Assembly (NCBI GenBank): GCA_014763515.1
Contig: JACXVH010000145.1
Span: 1 to 5,044 of the forward strand
Direction of reading: 5' to 3'
Source of the DNA: Flavobacteriaceae bacterium
GTDB taxonomy: Bacteria; Bacteroidota; Bacteroidia; Flavobacteriales; Flavobacteriaceae
Length of the DNA stretch: 5,044 bases
Position numbers and translations under genes: made by a program
Shown: one piece after another, positions 1-5,044 of the stretch
How positions within the stretch are numbered: position 1 is the first letter of the stretch
How the letters are laid out: each line of letters opens with the position of its first letter
The notes under the pieces: model-generated
Databases searched by the model: none
What the model saw: the letters and a program-made list of their open reading frames with translations, nothing else
What the model was told of the DNA's origin: nothing

Positions 1-206
1 GAATCTTTGCGTTTTACAATTTCGTCAAATTGTTTGCTTAGCTTTGCAATTGCTTCAATTTGAACCTCATCTAAATTACCTGTTTTATCTTTTCGGTAGC
101 GCGAAATAAACGGAATGGTACAATCTTCAGAAAGTAATTGTATCGTATTCTCTATTCCTTTAACGGGAAGTTGGGTTGTGGTTTGTATGAATTGGATGTT
201 TGTCAT
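1..206 (-). CDS. tex: Tex family transcription accessory protein, N-terminal fragment cut by window edge
   Basis: Reading leftwards from the ATG at 204-206 gives 68 open codons beginning MTNIQFIQTTTQLPVKGIE, with no stop before the window edge. The block around residues 25-50, containing CTIPFISRYRKDKTGNLDEV, is the hallmark N-terminal motif of Tex: an invariant TIPFISRYRKE/D-type segment followed by LDEVQI. In the family, full-length Tex is about 700-780 residues, with a helix-turn-helix-rich N-terminus, a YqgF-like domain, HhH motifs and a C-terminal S1 RNA-binding domain. Only the start is visible here. Tex is a cytoplasmic nucleic-acid-binding protein linked to transcription and RNA metabolism. 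The start lies 25 bp downstream of the ATPase stop, so the two may share a transcript. No separate promoter or Shine-Dalgarno sequence is obvious in the gap. The family call is confident, but integrity of the rest cannot be judged. Confidence 0.93.
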   Translation of the reverse strand, partial: MTNIQFIQTTTQLPVKGIENTIQLLSEDCTIPFISRYRKDKTGNLDEVQIEAIAKLSKQFDEIVKRKD

Positions 207-231
207 AGTTATCTTAAACTTGTAAGGATTT

Positions 232-1368
232 TTACATTATAAAATCTAAATAATTTTGTTTGTTTATAACAGAAAAAGAAGCTTCTGGATAAGCTTTTGC
301 AAAAGCTGTTGGAATTTTTGATTTTTTATTTTCATTCCATTTAAACTCAAATCCGTTTATACTTTCAGCTTCAGTTTCTACCCAATCTAGTTCTTGTTGA
401 TCATAGGTTCGCCAAAAATAATTTTGCTTAAACATTTTATGATATTCTTGTTTTTTTATTCGTTCTGAAGCTAAATAATTTTCCCATAAATCACCAACAT
501 CGGTTCGATTTTGTAATGTATTAAAATTGTTAATAATCGCATTTCTTATTCCATTATCGTAAAAATACCAACGAGAGGATTTTGTAATTTCTTTACGTAG
601 ATTTCTTGAAAAACCTTCAATTTTAAACAAAATAAAAACTTTAGAAAGCAAATCTAAATAGCGCTCAACTGTATTTTTAGACATATTTAATTGGTTTCCT
701 AGTTCTTGTAACGAAACTTCTTTACCTACTTGAAACGCAATTAATCGAAGTAAATCATAAATTTTATCTGAGTTTTTAATTCCATCAAAAATCAAAATAT
801 CTTTTAATAAATAAGAATTTACAATTTCCTTTAAATAATCCTTTTTTTCATACCAAGATTCGTAATGAGTTAACTCAGGATAACCACCATAAATTAATCG
901 TTCCTCTAAATTTTCAGTAGTTTGTTTATAATTTTCAAATTGAGAAAACTCCATTTGAGCTAGAGGAAATAAAAATAAAGTGTTTTTTCTACCTACTAAT
1001 GGTTCGCCTAATTTATTTGCTAAATCAAACATTGATGAACCTGTTGCAATAATTTTTATTCCTTCAATTGAATCGACCATTAATTTTAAAATTTGACCAA
1101 TTTCAGAGATGTTTTGAGCTTCATCAATTACTAAAATAGAAATATCATGAAGTAATTTTGTATAATTAGCAACACTCTTTTCTTCTAATAAACGCACATC
1201 ATTTAAATCTTCACCATTTAATTGCAATACTTTTTCGTTTGTAGATGCCACATATTTTTTTATAAGTTGTGTTTTACCTACACGTCTTGCGCCCAATAAA
1301 ACAAGTACTTTATTAGGTTTTAATTTAGATTGAAATTCTTCGAAAACAGCTCTTTTGTAGTAATTCAT
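232..1368 (-). CDS. AAA-type ATPase with C-terminal DUF4143 domain, 378 aa
   Basis: The N-terminal part is a P-loop ATPase of the AAA_14 type: Walker A GARRVGKT at residues 26-33, Walker B ISILVIDEAQ at 76-85 (D82, E83), and an ATGSS sensor-like segment at 108-112. A GGYPE motif at 161-165 is typical of this family. A winged-helix-like stretch (SLQELGNQLNMSKNTVERYL, 219-238) follows, then the DUF4143 region with YFYDNGIRNA (268-277) and WENYLASE (295-302). The C-terminus holds D328, E341 and K343 in the order D...ExK, resembling the PD-(D/E)XK nuclease fold reported for this domain. Length and architecture are complete for the family. No substrate is known, and members are scattered accessory genes in bacteria and archaea. 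It sits between the CDF gene (129 bp upstream, with a candidate promoter in the gap) and tex (25 bp downstream). The start is the first ATG of the open frame and leaves Walker A at the usual distance. Confidence 0.9.
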   Translation of the reverse strand: MNYYKRAVFEEFQSKLKPNKVLVLLGARRVGKTQLIKKYVASTNEKVLQLNGEDLNDVRLLEEKSVANYTKLLHDISILVIDEAQNISEIGQILKLMVDSIEGIKIIATGSSMFDLANKLGEPLVGRKNTLFLFPLAQMEFSQFENYKQTTENLEERLIYGGYPELTHYESWYEKKDYLKEIVNSYLLKDILIFDGIKNSDKIYDLLRLIAFQVGKEVSLQELGNQLNMSKNTVERYLDLLSKVFILFKIEGFSRNLRKEITKSSRWYFYDNGIRNAIINNFNTLQNRTDVGDLWENYLASERIKKQEYHKMFKQNYFWRTYDQQELDWVETEAESINGFEFKWNENKKSKIPTAFAKAYPEASFSVINKQNYLDFIM

Positions 1369-1395
1369 ACCGATTTATTTTGAATAAATTCGATA

Positions 1396-1403
1396 CAAAT
1401 ATA
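1396..1403 (-). promoter_or_regulatory. Candidate -7 box (TATATTTG) for the AAA/DUF4143 ATPase gene
   Basis: On the minus strand this octamer reads TATATTTG, an exact fit to the Bacteroidota sigma-A -7 consensus TAnnTTTG. It lies 27 bp upstream of the ATG at 1366-1368, giving a plausible short leader. No convincing -33 TTG is present at the expected 17-23 nt spacing. The nearest TTG (1416-1418) is only 12 nt away, and a CTG sits near the right place (1422-1424). The box follows directly after the repeat/hairpin block. Confidence 0.45.
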
Positions 1404-1405
1404 AT

Positions 1406-1436
1406 AAAAAAAATACAAATTCAGTCATTAAACTGA
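1406..1436 (-). terminator. Possible weak intrinsic terminator of the rpiB-CDF transcript
   Basis: Read on the minus strand, the inverted repeat TCAGT-6 nt-ACTGA (1421-1436) is followed, after a few bases, by a run of eight T (1406-1413). This is the order expected for a rho-independent terminator of transcripts arriving from the CDF gene. The stem is only 5 bp and AT-rich, so the call is weak. The larger hairpin at 1440-1485 upstream may contribute. Confidence 0.3.
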
Positions 1437-1498
1437 CGCAATTTAGTTAAATTCAGTCAATAAACTGACGCAATTTAACTAAATTCAGTTAATGAAGT
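1419..1498. repeat. 32-bp direct tandem repeat, two full copies plus a partial third
   Basis: Copy 1 is 1419-1450, copy 2 is 1451-1482, and a decayed partial third begins at 1483 and runs to the CDF stop codon (1498-1500). The shared unit starts ATTCAGTCA, contains TAAACTGACGCAATTTA and ends TAA. The two full copies differ at only three positions: one T/A in the middle and a GT/AC swap near the end. The GT/AC swap makes the ends of copies 1 and 2 complementary, creating a long hairpin. Copies abut with no spacer. The block begins at the 3' end of the CDF gene and ends just before the ATPase promoter candidate. Confidence 0.85.
1440..1485. repeat. Perfect 14-bp inverted repeat with 18-nt loop
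   Basis: AATTTAGTTAAATT at 1440-1453 is the exact reverse complement of AATTTAACTAAATT at 1472-1485. The 18-nt loop holds a further CAGT (1454-1457) and ACTG (1464-1467) pair, so a two-tier stem can form in DNA or RNA. It lies 12 bp past the CDF stop codon. It could stabilise or end the rpiB-CDF mRNA, or bind a dimeric regulator ahead of the ATPase gene. Its function is not shown by sequence. Confidence 0.75.
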
Positions 1499-2406
1499 TA
1501 ATCTTGGACAATATAATCTTTTGGATCTTCTTTTTTAAATTCGGGTTGAATGTTGATATGATTAATTCCGAATTGATGAAAAAGGACTTCTTCCACTTTG
1601 AACAATAAATCGTTGAATTCGCTCATTTTAATATCTTCAGAACAATCTAAATGTGCTTCTAAGTGCAATTCCTCTTCGTTTAAATGCCAAACGTGAATGT
1701 GATGTAATTTATTAACACCTTCAATTTTATGAACTTCACGCACTATTGCTTTAATATTAATTTCATCTGGTGTAAACAACATTAGCATTTTTGTTGATTT
1801 AATTATTAAATCAAATCCAACAACAATTAAGTAAATCGCAATTAAAATAGTCATGACGCTATCTACCCAAAACCAACCATAAAACTTCATTAATAATCCA
1901 CCAACTAATACAGCAACAGAAGCCATCATATCAGTTAATAAATGTAAATATGCCGATTTCATATTTAAATTATGGTCAGCATCTTTTTTTAGAAGTAGTA
2001 CAGATAATCCGTTTACAACAATTCCTAATAAAGCTAACCAAATAACCAAATTAGATTTTATTTCGTGCGGATTTATTAATCTTTCAATTGCTCCATAAAT
2101 TAAAATACAAGCGACAATAATTAAAGTTGCAGAATTAATAAAAGCCGCTAATAATTCAGCTCGTTTATAACCAAAAGTTTGATCTAAAGAAGCTTTTCTT
2201 CGAGATAATTTATGCGCAACATAACTAAAAACAAGCGATAAAACATCGGAAAAGTTATGTAAAGCATCTGAAATTAAGGCTAAACTATTGGATAGTATTC
2301 CACCAATAATTTGTGCTAAAGTTATTACCACATTCAATACAATGGAATAATAAAGATTTTTGCCTTCTACTTGATGTTTATGTATGTGAACGTGGTTGTG
2401 GCTCAT
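1498..2406 (-). CDS. Cation diffusion facilitator (CDF) zinc/divalent metal efflux transporter, 302 aa
   Basis: This is an inner-membrane antiporter of the CzcD/ZitB type, which expels Zn2+ and related divalent metals using the proton gradient. The N-terminus is His-rich (H3, H5, H7, H9, H11), a typical cytosolic metal-capture tail. Six hydrophobic segments follow at about residues 20-36, 40-66, 85-106, 119-139, 153-173 and 177-202. The transport site shows the HxxxD pair in TM2 (H50, D54 in SDALHNFSD) and again in TM5 (H155, D159 in HLLTD), the His/Asp set associated with Zn2+ preference. Residues 211-290 form the ferredoxin-like cytosolic domain, with more His residues (HHIHVWHL, 235-242). 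The length is normal for the family. The ATG directly follows the rpiB TAA with no gap, implying co-transcription and probable translational coupling. The exact metal is inferred, and a gene symbol such as czcD would be a guess. Confidence 0.94.
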   Translation of the reverse strand: MSHNHVHIHKHQVEGKNLYYSIVLNVVITLAQIIGGILSNSLALISDALHNFSDVLSLVFSYVAHKLSRRKASLDQTFGYKRAELLAAFINSATLIIVACILIYGAIERLINPHEIKSNLVIWLALLGIVVNGLSVLLLKKDADHNLNMKSAYLHLLTDMMASVAVLVGGLLMKFYGWFWVDSVMTILIAIYLIVVGFDLIIKSTKMLMLFTPDEINIKAIVREVHKIEGVNKLHHIHVWHLNEEELHLEAHLDCSEDIKMSEFNDLLFKVEEVLFHQFGINHINIQPEFKKEDPKDYIVQD

Positions 2407-2838
2407 TTATTTACAAGCAATTTTTTGAACACGTCTATCATGACGTCCACCTTCAAAAGCTGTAATTAAGAAAGTATGAACCATTTCAACAGCTTGTTCA
2501 ATTGAAGTATATCGCGCAGGAATACTAATTACATTTGCATCGTTATGTTCACGAGCTAATTGCGCAATTTCTTTTGTCCAACAAAGTGCAGCTCTAACAC
2601 CTTGATGTTTATTAGCTGTCATGGCAATTCCGTTTCCTGAACCACAAATCACAATTCCTAATTCGGCTTTTCCGCTTTCAACATCATAGGCTACTGGATG
2701 ACCAAAATCGGGATAATCTACACTTTCAAAAGTATCAGTTCCGTGGTTAATAACTGTATGTTCGTTAAGTTCTAAATACTTAACAATTGCTTTTTTGTAT
2801 TCTGGACCAGCGTGGTCGTTACCAATTGAAATAATCAT
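2407..2838 (-). CDS. rpiB: Ribose-5-phosphate isomerase B, 143 aa
   Basis: RpiB interconverts ribose 5-phosphate and ribulose 5-phosphate in the non-oxidative pentose phosphate pathway, in the cytoplasm. Starting at the ATG 2836-2838, the protein begins MIISIGNDHAGPEYKK, with the family's N-terminal DHAG (D8, H9). It also has DYPDFG (41-46), the active-site cysteine loop ICGSGNG (C65), REHNDANV with H98-N99, and a C-terminal GGRHDRRVQ with phosphate-binding arginines. The 143-residue length is standard. The open frame extends 18 codons further upstream to 2892, but that extension has no family similarity and contains a -7 box, so I chose the inner ATG. The leader has no Shine-Dalgarno sequence, as usual in Bacteroidota. 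The stop codon touches the ATG of the CDF gene. It is divergent from rnr across a 778-bp gap. Confidence 0.95.
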   Translation of the reverse strand: MIISIGNDHAGPEYKKAIVKYLELNEHTVINHGTDTFESVDYPDFGHPVAYDVESGKAELGIVICGSGNGIAMTANKHQGVRAALCWTKEIAQLAREHNDANVISIPARYTSIEQAVEMVHTFLITAFEGGRHDRRVQKIACK

Positions 2839-2870
2839 AAGTGTGTTAGTTATGTGTTTATTTATTTTTA

Positions 2871-2878
2871 CAAATTTA
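2871..2878 (-). promoter_or_regulatory. Candidate proximal -7 box (TAAATTTG) for rpiB
   Basis: The minus strand reads TAAATTTG, matching TAnnTTTG, 32 bp upstream of the rpiB ATG. No good -33 TTG at 17-23 nt was found. The only TTG nearby (2890-2892) is 11 nt away. It competes with the distal candidate at 2911-2918, and I cannot choose between them. Confidence 0.33.
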
Positions 2879-2910
2879 ATTAGAATTGTCAAGAAGTCAG
2901 TTTAACTTTA

Positions 2911-2918
2911 CAAATATA
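2911..2918 (-). promoter_or_regulatory. Candidate distal -7 box (TATATTTG) for rpiB-CDF
   Basis: The minus strand reads TATATTTGTA, the same octamer as the ATPase promoter candidate and a common flavobacterial -7 form. It would give a leader of roughly 65 nt before the rpiB ATG. The -33 element is not recognisable. Of the two rpiB candidates this one has the closer sequence to the typical strong form. Confidence 0.4.
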
Positions 2919-3047
2919 TTTCTCTTAAAGGATGTATAAATAACTTATAAAAGTACAATATGTTTACTATTGAAACATCTATAATCTTCTATTAAAATTA
3001 ACCATTCAATAGAAAATTTATAATGAATAATGATTAAAAAAATAGAT

Positions 3048-3112
3048 TGTTAATTCTTTTTTACAATAACTTGAAAATTAATTAATTAAGAATTAACATC
3101 AATTGTTAATAA
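3048..3112. repeat. Overlapping inverted repeats built from TGTTAAT/ATTAACA
   Basis: TGTTAATTCTT (3048-3058) is the exact reverse complement of AAGAATTAACA (3088-3098), with 29 nt between. The right arm is reused in a tighter palindrome: ATTAACA (3092-3098), 5-nt loop, TGTTAAT (3104-3110). ATTGTTAAT also occurs as a direct repeat at 3046-3054 and 3102-3110. The pattern suggests protein-binding sites, although strong A/T bias makes chance palindromes easier. Confidence 0.6.
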
Positions 3113-3263
3113 ATTTAAATAGAAAATCAGAAGTTTTTTAAAAACATAACTAAAAATTCATAAACAAAAATTGGAATGAAATATACAAGTGTATTTTTTA
3201 ATTTTTTATGTGGAAGTTTTTAATAAAAAATACATACTTATTAACAGTTTTTAACAAGTGAAG

Positions 3264-3272
3264 TTATCTACA
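3264..3272 (+). promoter_or_regulatory. DnaA-box-like 9-mer TTATCTACA
   Basis: It differs from the classic DnaA box TTATCCACA by one base. It is preceded within 30 bp by TTATTAACA (3238-3246) and TTTTTAACA (3248-3256) in the same orientation. This is the best single match in the region and the centre of the densest group. Confidence 0.4.
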
Positions 3273-3297
3273 AAATTATATATAAAATATATTTCAA

Positions 3298-3313
3298 CAG
3301 TTGTTAATAACTG
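3298..3313. repeat. Imperfect 16-bp palindrome CAGTTGTTAATAACTG
   Basis: The arms CAGTT (3298-3302) and AACTG (3309-3313) are exact reverse complements, and the TTAA centre is itself palindromic. Only the G3303/T3308 pair breaks symmetry. It overlaps an inverted TTATTAACA (3302-3310). It could be an operator or part of an origin. Confidence 0.5.
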
Positions 3314-4153
3314 AATATTAAAAGTTAAATTAAAGTTTAAAATCAATATTTTAGATAAAAAATGAGTTGTTAATAGAATTGTATAAAATTGTAAAACTCT
3401 AAAATCTAAATCTTCTAAAAAAAGTTATACCACATATTAACACACTATAATCATAATCATAAAATTAAATTTTTAAAAAATCTTTTTTTTGTTGTTTTTA
3501 ATATATGTTGAAAACTCTTCTTTTTAATAAATGTTAGATTTTTATTAATTCTAGATGCTATTTTCTTTTTTCTATTTTCTTCTTCGTAACTTTCAACTTT
3601 AATTAGAAAAGATATAATGAGTAAGAAACCAAAAAAGTTTGGTAAAAAAGTAAAAGATTTTACCAGTCAAATTTTTAAAATTTTAGCAAAAGAACCTTCA
3701 AAATCCTTTAACTATAAACAAATTGCAGCGCAACTTGAGTTGACAGATACTAAAAGTCGCAACGAAATTATTCGCGATTTAAAACTTTTAAAATCTCAAG
3801 ATAAAATTCATGAAACTGATCGTGGTAAATACCAAATGGTTTCAAAAGCTGAGTATTATGAAGGTTATATTGACATGACTTCTCGTAAAACAGGTTATTT
3901 TGTTTGCGATGAATTAGAAGACGATGTTTTTGTTCCGTTTATAAATTTGAATCATGCATTAGATGGCGATAAAGTTAAAGCTTACATCTATAACAGAAGA
4001 AGTTCGCGCCGACCAGAAGCTGAAGTTTTAGAAATTTTAGAACGTAATAAAGAAGAGTTTGTTGGAGTAATCGATGTACAAAAGAATTTTGCTTTTGTAA
4101 CTACTGCAAATACAAAAATGTATACCGATATTTTTATTCCTAAAAATAAAATT

Positions 4154-4175
4154 GGTGATGCATGCGTTGTCCTTT
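4154..4175 (+). other. Deletion junction in rnr with tandem ATGC duplication
   Basis: The joint reads GGTGATGCATGCGTTG, with ATGC at 4158-4161 and again at 4162-4165. To the left the frame encodes IGDA from cold-shock domain 2. To the right another frame encodes ALSFE, which in relatives directly follows the Asp-Asp of the RNB catalytic motif. Removing one ATGC copy would put both sides in frame (GDALSFE). The frame offset is +1, so the net missing length is 2 modulo 3. Confidence 0.75.
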
Positions 4176-4496
4176 GAAGTATTACCAAATGGAAATTACG
4201 AAATAGGAATTCACATTGCCGATGTTTCACACTATGTAAAAGAAGGTACTATTTTAGATGATGAAGCGTATAATAGAGCAACTTCTGTTTATTTAGTAGA
4301 TAGAGTGGTTCCAATGCTTCCAGAAGTCTTATCAAATTTTGCATGTTCATTGCGTCCACATGAAGAAAAATATACGTTTTCAGCTGTTTTTCAATTGAAT
4401 AATAAAGCAGAAATTGTAGATTCTTGGTTTGGAAGAACGGTAATTTATTCTGATCAACGTTTTGCTTATGAAGAAGCGCAATATATCATTGAAAGC

Positions 4497-4589
4497 AACA
4501 CTAAAAATAATAATTCCGCTGAAGAAAAGTTGCTTCTTGACGACACAAATAAAAAATCATTATCTAAGTCGTCAAAAACAAAATCAGAT
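4497..4589 (+). other. Low-complexity Asn/Lys/Ser-rich linker insert in the RNB domain of rnr
   Basis: Between the conserved AYEEAQYIIE block and IPAEISL...VEATLKMDELAKIL lie about 31 residues rich in N, K, S and L (for example NTKNNNSAEEK and KSLSKSSKTKSD). From memory of flavobacterial RNase R, this link is normally only a few residues. It is in frame, so it is a lineage-specific loop rather than a further lesion. Confidence 0.5.
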
Positions 4590-5044
4590 ATCATTCCAGC
4601 TGAAATTTCATTAACTGGAGAAGCTTATCAAGTTGATGCAACAATAGTTGAAGCTACTTTAAAAATGGATGAATTAGCCAAAATCTTACGAAGTAAACGT
4701 ATGGCTAATGGCGCTATATCATTCGATAAAGTGGAAGTTAAATTTCATTTAAATGAAAATGCAGAACCAACAGGCGTTTACTTTAAACAAAGTAAAGATG
4801 CTAATCATTTAATTGAAGAATTTATGTTGTTAGCTAATAGAAAAGTAGCCGAATTTATTGGTAAACAAAAGAAAACTTTTGTGTATCGTGTTCACGATGA
4901 ACCAAATGAAGATAAGTTAATGGGATTACAAAATTTGATTAAGAAATTTGGTTATTCTTTAAACTTTAAATCAAAAGAAACGATTTCAAAATCATTGAAT
5001 ACTTTATTAGAAGATGTTGTAGGCAAGAAAGAGCAAAACATGGT

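Larger units (their letters stand above)
2839..3616. other. AT-rich divergent intergenic region, possible replication origin
   Basis: I found no credible gene here on either strand, and no tRNA or recognisable RNA. The stretch is markedly more AT-rich than the flanking genes. It holds the rpiB promoter candidates on the left and must hold the rnr promoter on the right, but I found no strict TAnnTTTG on the plus strand. The nearest approach is TAGATTTT at 3535-3542, with a TTG 24 nt upstream. DnaA-box-like 9-mers are scattered across it: TTATCTACA (3264-3272), TTATTAACA (3238-3246, and inverted at 3104-3112 and 3302-3310), TTTTTAACA (3248-3256), TTTTCAACA inverted (3506-3514), CTATTAACA inverted (3368-3376), ATATTAACA (3434-3442), GAATTAACA (3090-3098, and inverted at 3048-3056). 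Long A/T runs lie at about 3460-3500. Origin function is an inference only. Confidence 0.4.
3617..5044 (+). pseudogene. rnr: Ribonuclease R, broken by internal deletion and frameshift; 3' end beyond window
   Basis: RNase R is a cytoplasmic processive 3'-5' exoribonuclease of the RNase II family that degrades structured RNA. The ATG at 3617 opens a 186-codon frame: a basic N-terminus, a winged-helix domain (about residues 15-75), cold-shock domain 1 (about 80-140) and the start of cold-shock domain 2 (from about 147), ending ...IFIPKNKIGDA, then CVVL and TGA at 4175-4177. Homology resumes in another frame from about 4164 (ALSFEVLPNG) and stays open to 5044. It carries RNB-domain motifs GIHIADVSHYV, VDRVVPMLPEVLSN, RSKRMANGAISFDKVEVKF and ANHLIEEFMLLANRKVAEF. 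The rest of cold-shock domain 2 and the aspartate cluster DxxDFDDA are missing, so neither piece can be catalytic. An ATG at 4158 could restart the second frame. A linker insert lies at 4497-4589. The family call is secure. Whether the break is genuine or an assembly error is open. Confidence 0.9.

Noticed and set aside
1419..1498. CRISPR array
   Set aside because: The 32-bp units abut with no spacers, there are only two full copies, and no cas gene is nearby.
2839..2892. 18-codon upstream extension of RpiB starting at the ATG at 2890-2892
   Set aside because: The extra residues have no RpiB similarity, a -7 box (2871-2878) lies inside them, and the inner ATG gives the standard family length beginning at the first beta strand.
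3447..3462. Hexamer tandem repeat ATAATC, about 2.7 copies
   Set aside because: Too short in very AT-rich DNA to support a functional claim by itself.
3508..3542. rnr promoter made of TTG (3508-3510) and TAGATTTT (3535-3542)
   Set aside because: The last base of TAnnTTTG is wrong and the 24-nt spacing is long, so it is too weak to list as a feature.
4150..4180. Programmed ribosomal frameshift or TGA recoding in rnr
   Set aside because: A shift alone cannot supply the missing end of cold-shock domain 2 and the DxxDFDD motif, and no slippery heptamer or following structure is evident. A deletion explains all of it.
4150..4180. Insertion sequence or mobile element interrupting rnr
   Set aside because: No inserted DNA, terminal inverted repeats or transposase are present. 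Sequence is lost rather than gained, apart from the 4-bp ATGC duplication.
3988..4230. Antisense open frame of about 80 codons opposite rnr
   Set aside because: It lies wholly against clear RNase R coding sequence, has no recognisable motif and no promoter, so it is a shadow.

Overview
The window reads as chromosomal DNA from a low-GC member of the Bacteroidota, most likely a Flavobacteriaceae relative of Flavobacterium. The grounds are the very AT-rich intergenic DNA, start codons with no clear Shine-Dalgarno sequence, -7 boxes of the Bacteroidota form TAnnTTTG, and protein sequences that match flavobacterial Tex, RpiB, CDF transporter and RNase R from memory. No database search was possible, so the genus is an inference.

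Layout. Everything left of about 2838 lies on the minus strand, and everything right of 3617 on the plus strand. Reading leftwards from 2838: rpiB (ribose-5-phosphate isomerase B, 2407-2838), directly abutted by a CDF-family zinc/cation efflux gene (1498-2406); a 129-bp gap with 32-bp tandem repeats, hairpins and a promoter; an AAA/DUF4143 ATPase (232-1368); then the first 68 codons of tex, cut by the window edge (1-206). Reading rightwards: a 778-bp gene-free, very AT-rich divergent intergenic region (2839-3616), then rnr (RNase R), which runs off the right edge.

The two observations most worth following up are these. (1) rnr is broken. The second cold-shock domain is joined directly to the residues just after the catalytic aspartate cluster of the RNB domain. 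About 80-100 codons by family comparison are missing, the frame is shifted, and an ATGCATGC tandem duplication sits at the joint. This is either a real inactivating deletion or an assembly/clone artefact. (2) The intergenic region contains about ten scattered 9-mers resembling DnaA boxes (TTATCTACA and repeated TTATTAACA) plus several palindromes. It lies exactly where gene strand, and with it G/C skew, flips. It is therefore a candidate replication origin, although a plain regulatory region remains possible.

How the genes relate: rpiB and the CDF gene almost certainly share a transcript (TAA directly followed by ATG). The ATPase has its own candidate promoter and lies 25 bp upstream of tex, so those two may be co-transcribed. 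Tex and RNase R are both RNA-associated housekeeping factors. The DUF4143 ATPase looks like an accessory gene of unknown cellular role. I saw no tRNA, rRNA, CRISPR array or insertion sequence.
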